From assembly GCA_021014945.1 (NCBI GenBank), contig MU266534.1, positions 1 to 51,345 of the forward strand: a DNA stretch of 51,345 bases, given 5' to 3'. Positions 46,477 through 51,345 of this stretch are shown here, one piece after another (positions within the stretch are counted from its first letter, which is position 1; every line of letters starts with the position of its first letter). The notes beneath the pieces were generated by a model. It was not told where the DNA came from. It made no database searches and saw only the letters and a program-made list of their open reading frames with translations. The DNA comes from Leucogyrophana mollusca. Lineage: Eukaryota > Basidiomycota > Agaricomycetes > Boletales. A program made the translations under genes and the position numbers.

Positions 46477-46823
46477 ATGCCCAAGGAACTCGTCACAATC
46501 AAAAAGAGGACACTTGCCGTGATGCCACAGTGGGAAATGTGCACGCATTGCGACGGCGAGAGCTATCACCAAGGTAAGCCTCACCCCCATATGCATTGCC
46601 AACAACTATTTACCCTCCCCCATGCGAGCTGGAAGTGGACCACGAAAGTTTCGCAGACTGGGATGAAGACTGCCATGGACCGATGGGCATAAGGTCGGAT
46701 AGAAGATCATATCCAGATAACTTTCTGTGGAGTTGCTGCACGAAAATAACCCGAGCGAAGGATGCGTACGGGGGGAGCATACCGCTGGAGGGAGGAGCGT
46801 CCAAGAAGAGGAGACGAGGATGA
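46477..46823 (+). pseudogene. small Cys/His-rich protein, splice acceptor apparently lost
   Basis: Exon 1 reads MPKELVTIKKRTLAVMPQWE-MCTHCDGESYHQ and ends at a good donor (GTAAGC at 46574). Exon 2 reads ELEVDHESFADWDEDCHGPM, then FLWSCCTKITR and a basic C-terminus KKRRRG. Together CxxC, H, CHG and CC form a zinc-binding-like layout that I remember from small agaric proteins ('YHPGELEVD.....DWDEDCHG'). The expected acceptor just ahead of GCGAGCTGG is CAT, not CAG; the nearest AG lies 4 nt further and breaks the reading frame. So the gene is either mis-spliced, a recent pseudogene, or affected by a sequence error. Function unknown. Confidence 0.5.
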
Positions 46824-46915
46824 TCAGTTGGAGACCCAAGACTATAACGGGTGTATCAGCAACTCGAAAGTCAGTAGACGTACAATAAAACCTATAGCGG
46901 TCTAAAACAACACCG

Positions 46916-47184
46916 TCAGTCGGGCGTGCTCTTTGTCTCACCTGCGTAATAGCCGACTTTGCTCTCATCGCCACCAGTGGTTCCCGTATCCCGCACCTGA
47001 AAAATGACAAAGGGAAAGATTACAGACGATGTTACAGGTTCACAGCGCTGGATGAGAATAACAATAAAATAGCTGTAACTTTGGAAGAGGCTTTGTTGCA
47101 TTCGAAGACTGCCATCGGCTGGATTGACTCGTAGTGGACGGATGAATCTTGGTCCCGGATCAAGGGGGATCGTTCAGAAGCCAT
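46916..47184 (-). CDS. possible small spliced ORF (unrecognised)
   Basis: MASERSPLIRDQDSSVHYES at 47184 can be joined over a weak donor (GTTACA) and a good acceptor (TTTTTCAG) to VRDTGTTGGDESKVGYYAGE and a stop at 46916, giving about 61 aa in phase. No family recognised; the weak donor makes it tentative. Confidence 0.27.
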
Positions 47185-47314
47185 ATCGGGCTCAATCTAC
47201 GTCCCGAAGCTAACTGACAAGGGGGAAGTAAGAGAAGGGGAACGCGCACTCATATCCGGTTTAGGTGTGTAGATGAGTCACGCTCGAGACAATCTCTGGG
47301 CTTGAATCCATAAG

Positions 47315-47322
47315 TATATAAT
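47315..47322 (+). promoter_or_regulatory. TATA box candidate of the coiled-coil gene
   Basis: TATATAAT about 41 bp ahead of the ATG at 47363. Motif only. Confidence 0.4.
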
Positions 47323-47362
47323 CAGCTCGCAGAAAAATCAATCCCAGCACTGACACTTCGCG

Positions 47363-48827
47363 ATGCCTCGAAAACCCACTCCCAAACCCAAAGCTGCAGC
47401 TCTCCCATCCCCACCAGCCGCCACCCAACCATTAATAGTCTCACCATCCGTCCCCGTCCTCGGTGTTTTCGTCGACCCCGCCACAAGCACCGTGAGAAAC
47501 CTGCCCGGAAATATCACAGTCGAAAGAGCAGTCGGTCACTGCGTCGTCGACGTCACGTCCAAGATCAGCCGCAAATTCGAGTTGGCGCCACCGCTTGACC
47601 CGGGGAGTATGACGGTTAAGGTGTATCCTGCTGGTGTGTGGCGCTTTCTCTTTGATTCATTCATCTGAAGTGCAATATGAAACTGACCAACTTGAACTTT
47701 CGATGTTCCGCAGCCGTTGGGAACGAAGACCCGCTCACGGTGACTCAGCCTGGCGGTCTCATTACTCTCATCAGCCCAAACGACACGGCAATTCGACGTC
47801 TCGCCGAGAAGGAGCGGGAGAACAGGGCTCTCAGGGCCAGAGATTTCAACCAGGCGACCCAGCCGCCACCACCTGTGCTCCCGATGCACCCTGCGCCATC
47901 TCCAGGCAAGTAAAACACCCTCTTAGAATCTCAGTGGTGTGGTGGACCTTGATTAACGGGGTACCGTTTTTGAATGCATGCAGCAGCTGGCCAGGATGAT
48001 ACAACTGATGTTTTGAAGATGATGATGGAGAGACTGAATAAACAGGATGCGGCGATCAAGGAACAAGGGGCAGAGTTGAAGGCACAAAGGGCAGAGCTGA
48101 AGGCACAAAGGGGGGAAAACGAAATACAAGCAACAGTGATCACAGAACTCCAAACGTCACTGTTAGACCAAAAGCGAATCAACGAAAGGCAAGAAATGAA
48201 GATCAGGAAATTAGAGGCAACCATCGAAGACCAGGAAACCACGATTGCAGATCTGCAAACAGCGCTGGCAAACGAGCAGGAGGAGCGGAAGGAGGAGATG
48301 AGGAGGGAGAAACTCGAGCGGAAGGGGGAAATGGAGTATATCTGTCAGGTTCGTCGTCCGTTTATATTTATCCCCCGTTCTCATCCCCCTCACACTGTCT
48401 CGTGTTTCGTTCCCTATCTCCCGTCTCTCGTCTCTAGATTACCGCTATACTCGTCCCCCTCCGCCTCCGCATCCTCCTCGACCTCGCCCGAGATAAACTA
48501 ACCGTCCTCCTCGGGTACAAAAACTGGGACCACTTCACCCGCGACCGACACGAAGTCGGCAAAGAGCTCCTTACCTTCATCACCGCCGAGATCACGCGTC
48601 TCGGGATCAGCTGCGCCCTCCCGTGCGAGACGATCGAGTTCATCTGTGCGTCGAGTAAGATTCGGCAGCAGGGCAATGCAGCCGCGCATCAGGCGAAGCA
48701 GGGGGATATCAGGGACGCGGTGATGAGTGAGTCGCTGTCCGGCTCGGATCGGAGGATGATGAAGCAGATATACGAATTTAAGTTTGCGGAGTCGGCGGGG
48801 GAGGATGGGGACGACGCGAAGGTGTAG
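47363..48827 (+). CDS. coiled-coil protein, unrecognised family
   Basis: Exons 47363-47633, 47714-47905, 47984-48348 and 48438-48827 sum to 1218 nt (405 aa), all phases consistent. The N-terminus is basic and Pro-rich (MPRKPTPKPKAAALPSPPAA), followed by a folded-looking part (VPVLGVFVDPATSTVRNLPG, VTQPGGLITLISPND). Exon 3 is a long coiled coil of heptads (MMMERLNKQDAAIKEQGAEL-KAQRAELKAQR ... ITELQTSLLDQKRINER), ending in EEMRREKLERKGEMEY. The C-terminal exon is helical (LRILLDLARDKLTVLLGYKN, ITRLGISCALPCETIEFIC, SSKIRQQGNAAAHQA). Intron 2 is a canonical GC-AG intron (CAG/GCAAGT). The last domain has an N-x-A-x-H sequence but I recognise no family. Its role is unknown; oligomerisation through the coil is likely. 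Confidence 0.7.
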
Positions 48828-49122
48828 GTCTTGTTCTTGTTGTGGTTGTGCTGTTCTGGTTCTTTGGTCCATTTGTACTTATATATATACTATGGGCGAC
48901 TCTATTAATGATCGTTATTACTCGTAGACATCATTACAGTTGTTTTCCAACCGTGGCCCGAAAAAAAGAGGTAAAATAAAGATGAGGTGGGTGCACATGA
49001 GGCACCACATAGTGTTGGGCACAAGGAAAGTGATGTGGTAGAGCTAGTTATCCAACATCACAAGTATAGAGTAGGCTTGTATAGAGTATGTAGGTTTATA
49101 TAGACTAGATAAAGTTTCGGGG
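48828..49122. other. intergenic
   Basis: Coiled-coil gene 3' end followed by about 295 bp with TATATATAC at about 48881. No gene seen. Confidence 0.5.
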
Positions 49123-49599
49123 ACTCAGAGTCTGCCGACACCCCATACTTCAGCCTCGCAGAGGAGACGGTTCGCGCAAGGGAACTTGCCATCGACGACA
49201 CCGTCCGCTCGACCGCACTAACGAGCCACAAAATACCCCTCACGAACGCTTCAGGGCTACAAGACCCCCAGCGCTTCCAAGCCGAGCTCGCTGCGCACAT
49301 GCACGCCTCCAACACCACCACTGACACAGACGTAGATATCTGCCCTGCCCTTGCAGGCCATCGTCTCCTCCTCGTGGGCACTGAGCAGGCTTACGCACTC
49401 CACTCGCACCTCCTCCGCAGGCGTGAACAGTCAGAAGGATACATCTTCCCCTGCGCGGGGAAGGAGTTCTGCACGCACCACCGTGTGTGCGTCTCTCACT
49501 CTCCGCAAGACGGAGAGAGAGAGGAGAAAGACCAGGAAAAAAGAGGTATGTGAAGTCTCCGGCGCCAAAGGAGCTCACCGGCGAAGTGCTCGTTACGGT
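49123..49599 (+). pseudogene. truncated recent duplicate of the PC-esterase-like gene
   Basis: Matches 44812-45298 in the same orientation with only scattered substitutions and short indels. It lacks the promoter, start codon and signal anchor, begins mid-exon at ACTCAGAGT, and breaks off at CTCGTTACG. A net deletion after EKDQEK shifts the frame so that it ends RGM-stop near 49553. It retains the CPALAGHRLLLVGTEQAYAL core. Too short to encode the domain. Confidence 0.85.
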
Positions 49600-49692
49600 T
49601 ACCCATGGGACAAGCGAAGAAGATTATTGTATGTGCCGTAAATACCACATCTGAATAAACCCCAAGATCCGCTATCTGTTCAACGGCTGTGT
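49600..49692. other. spacer after the duplicated segment
   Basis: Sequence after the breakpoint (starting GTTACCCATGGGACAAG) does not match the source gene. Confidence 0.5.
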
Positions 49693-50893
49693 TTAATGCA
49701 CCCAGCTGTTAGCTTGCTTCGTCATTGGGTCGATTGGCGCAAACTGCCAGCAGCTATGTGTGGATAAGCAAACACTCGACGGTACATGCAACCCCAAACT
49801 TACCCTGCATGTTCTCGCATTAACGTCGGCAGAGCTTTAAGGCCCTGCTCATGAATGGTTGGCCAATGCGGGGATGTATTGCTATCATGGTGTGAGATGA
49901 CGAATCTACCACATATATTGGTTAGTGCATCAGAGAAGTAACAATAAGCCTGGATCGTACGGGAGAAGGAAAGACGTGTCGGAGTTGGAGGCAAACCACT
50001 CTACATTGTCTGATTGGAGGATGTTATTCGAAGTGGGGTGTCGCAGTCACACGGAACAAACCTCGTATCATCTCCCTGAGGTCTTTGTCCGATATTGCCG
50101 ACGAGAGACTGTCAAAACTGAGGGCAGCAAGCTATGGAGGGTTTAACATCAAGACATCAAGGTGAAAAGATGCAAGGCAGAACACACCTGTGTCTGCATG
50201 CAGTTAACGAGATGTGGGCCAAACGCCAGAGCTTGACGGAGGGCATCGGCAGAGTATAAGACAGCAGGGTCCTTTGCGATGATCAATATGGCATCTAAGG
50301 TAGGCATAATACAGTAAATGCGCTACCTGACTCCAAGTGGTGAGCGTGGCGTTCAATTGTGTCAATGAATCGTGAATAGATAGGTCATCCGGATTGCAAG
50401 CAGGCCCGACTGTCGTTGTGAGCGGCAAGCCATGAGCGGTGCTCGTGAAGAAGAGGTGGTCGCCTGTGATTTAGAGGTAAGAACCAGCAAAGTCGTGCTG
50501 CATAGGTTGGCGACTTACCTTCCAGATGAACTCGCAGTAATGTGCAGACACATCTGACATATTCGAGGAACGCCCGTATGTTAGCACCATCGGTTGCAAG
50601 CAAAGGTGCCGCGCGATATATGTTATTGAGAGCTCGAATCAAGGTATTCTATGCAATGTTGTCGGAGGTTGAAGCACTCGAACTGGCGGCCGAGGAGACT
50701 TGTGACTGACCTTCATGAACGCCATGACGTAGGGCAAGGCTTTTCTCGAGCTGTCCAAGACGTCAACAAGGATCAGATACAGTAACCAAACTTCTACTGA
50801 CTCGATCGAATCGAGGTCTTCTGGAACGCTTGGAAGCGCTGGGAGAGGGTAGGAAAGATCAGAGGCAGCTAGAGAGGACATTGCGATTGGCAA
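49693..50893 (-). CDS. hemerythrin-like domain protein with degenerate metal site
   Basis: Multi-exon minus gene from MPIAMSSLAASDLSYPLPAL at 50893. Exon 1 ends SSRKALPYVMAFMK; exon 2 reads NTLIRALNNIYRAAPLLATD...FLEYVRCVCTLLRVHLEG, exon 3 DHLFFTSTAHGLPLTTTVG...SIHDSLTQLNATLTTW, exon 4 ends FGPHLVNCMQTQ. The last exons read RFVISHHDSNTSPHWPTIHE and CWQFAPIDPMTKQANSWVH, ending at 49693. From memory, fungal hemerythrin-like proteins have 'MALVHNMIIRGLNSIY', 'HHHHxxEExxFFP', 'VEQHHAFHPGL' and end 'HHDxxTxPxWPP...WxFAP', which this follows. The first His is replaced (FMKNTLIRALNNIY) and the HHxxEE cluster is VHLEGDH, so an ordinary di-iron site looks impossible. One or two middle exon joins are not resolved. 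Family call is tentative but supported by both ends. Confidence 0.6.
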
Positions 50894-51345
50894 TCAAGAT
50901 GCTGATCTTTGGATGCTAGCCATATCTTATATACCATTGCTGCACGTTGTGGACTCCAGGTAACGAGCCACAAACCACAAGGACAAGGGAGGGACAAGGG
51001 GCGTTGTGGATGTGGCGTGTCGGGAGTTGCCGCGTGGCCAGTTTACGCGCACCGCGTCATGTCGGAAATTTCTAATTTTAATTGAAATCCATTTAAATGC
51101 ATTTTGATGCCTAAATTTCACGGCACCATTGGAATGCCCTAGCAATTGAAGAGTTAGTAATTGAAATGTCATTGTGAGCCCCTTACAACCATCCGGGCCG
51201 ATTACAATTGCCTTGGAACTGAATCCGAAGGCTTGGCCAAGATCTTGGCACGTGTGCCATCCCAATGCGATTGCGATCGCCCCACAATCTATCGATCCGA
51301 TTGGAATGATGAAATAAAAATGATAAGATTTCAATGCAGTTGAAT
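50894..51345. other. right-edge intergenic, AT-rich
   Basis: Promoter side of the hemerythrin-like gene, then AATTGAAAT-type words recurring near 51078, 51145 and 51158. No gene or clear repeat unit identified before the window ends. Confidence 0.4.

Overview
The window looks like nuclear DNA of a basidiomycete fungus, most likely an Agaricomycete. Genes are split by many short introns (mostly about 45-70 nt, GT-AG with a few GC-AG candidates), there are no operons or Shine-Dalgarno-led reading frames, and the families are typical of mushroom-forming fungi: a Plavaka-type transposase, a FunK1 kinase, a TPR-CHAT protein, a hemerythrin-like protein, a berberine-bridge-type oxidase and a GPI-type phospholipase B. 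Most genes below were assembled by joining exons at splice sites whose phases agree; where I give exon coordinates, the summed length is a multiple of three.

Layout. 1-847: 5' part of a Plavaka-type transposon ORF (minus) running off the left edge. 1940-3995: secreted FAD oxidoreductase (plus). 4584-5896: FunK1 kinase lacking its N-lobe (minus). 6690-8820: a graveyard of gene fragments, with a broken glucosamine-6-phosphate deaminase joined to a piece of phospholipase B (minus), then two decayed, tandemly duplicated phospholipase B copies (plus). 8856-9450: possible small unknown gene. 11160-13727: TPR-CHAT protein containing a 366-N assembly gap. 14255-14520: another phospholipase B relic. 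15195-17407: the nearly intact phospholipase B, with an apparent single-base frameshift. 18513-19334: two MITE-like inverted-repeat elements. 19669-21366 and 21412-23210: divergent GT61 glycosyltransferase and TFIIIA-like zinc-finger genes with only 45 nt between start codons. 23946-25445: ten-exon AKR7-type reductase with altered active site. 26049-29030: Spt21/Ams2-like AT-hook protein. 29244-32662: Spa2-like polarity scaffold. 33325-34858: multi-pass membrane protein with a His...NCxHF motif. 35007-36427: very-long-chain 3-ketoacyl-CoA reductase. 37674-44564: condensation-type acyltransferase, aromatic amino acid decarboxylase and DAO-type oxidase. 44703-46276: PC-esterase-like membrane protein, with a recent truncated copy at 49123-49599. 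46477-48827: a small Cys-rich ORF and a coiled-coil protein. 49693-50893: hemerythrin-like protein.

Functionally the right half mixes housekeeping genes (5S transcription, histone-gene or chromatin control, cell polarity, fatty-acid elongation) with accessory genes. The decarboxylase, acyltransferase and FAD oxidase lie next to each other and could act on one aromatic amine, but that is inference. The left half is accessory DNA dominated by transposon pieces, MITEs and phospholipase B debris. No rRNA, tRNA or CRISPR was recognised; I could not run a structural RNA search.
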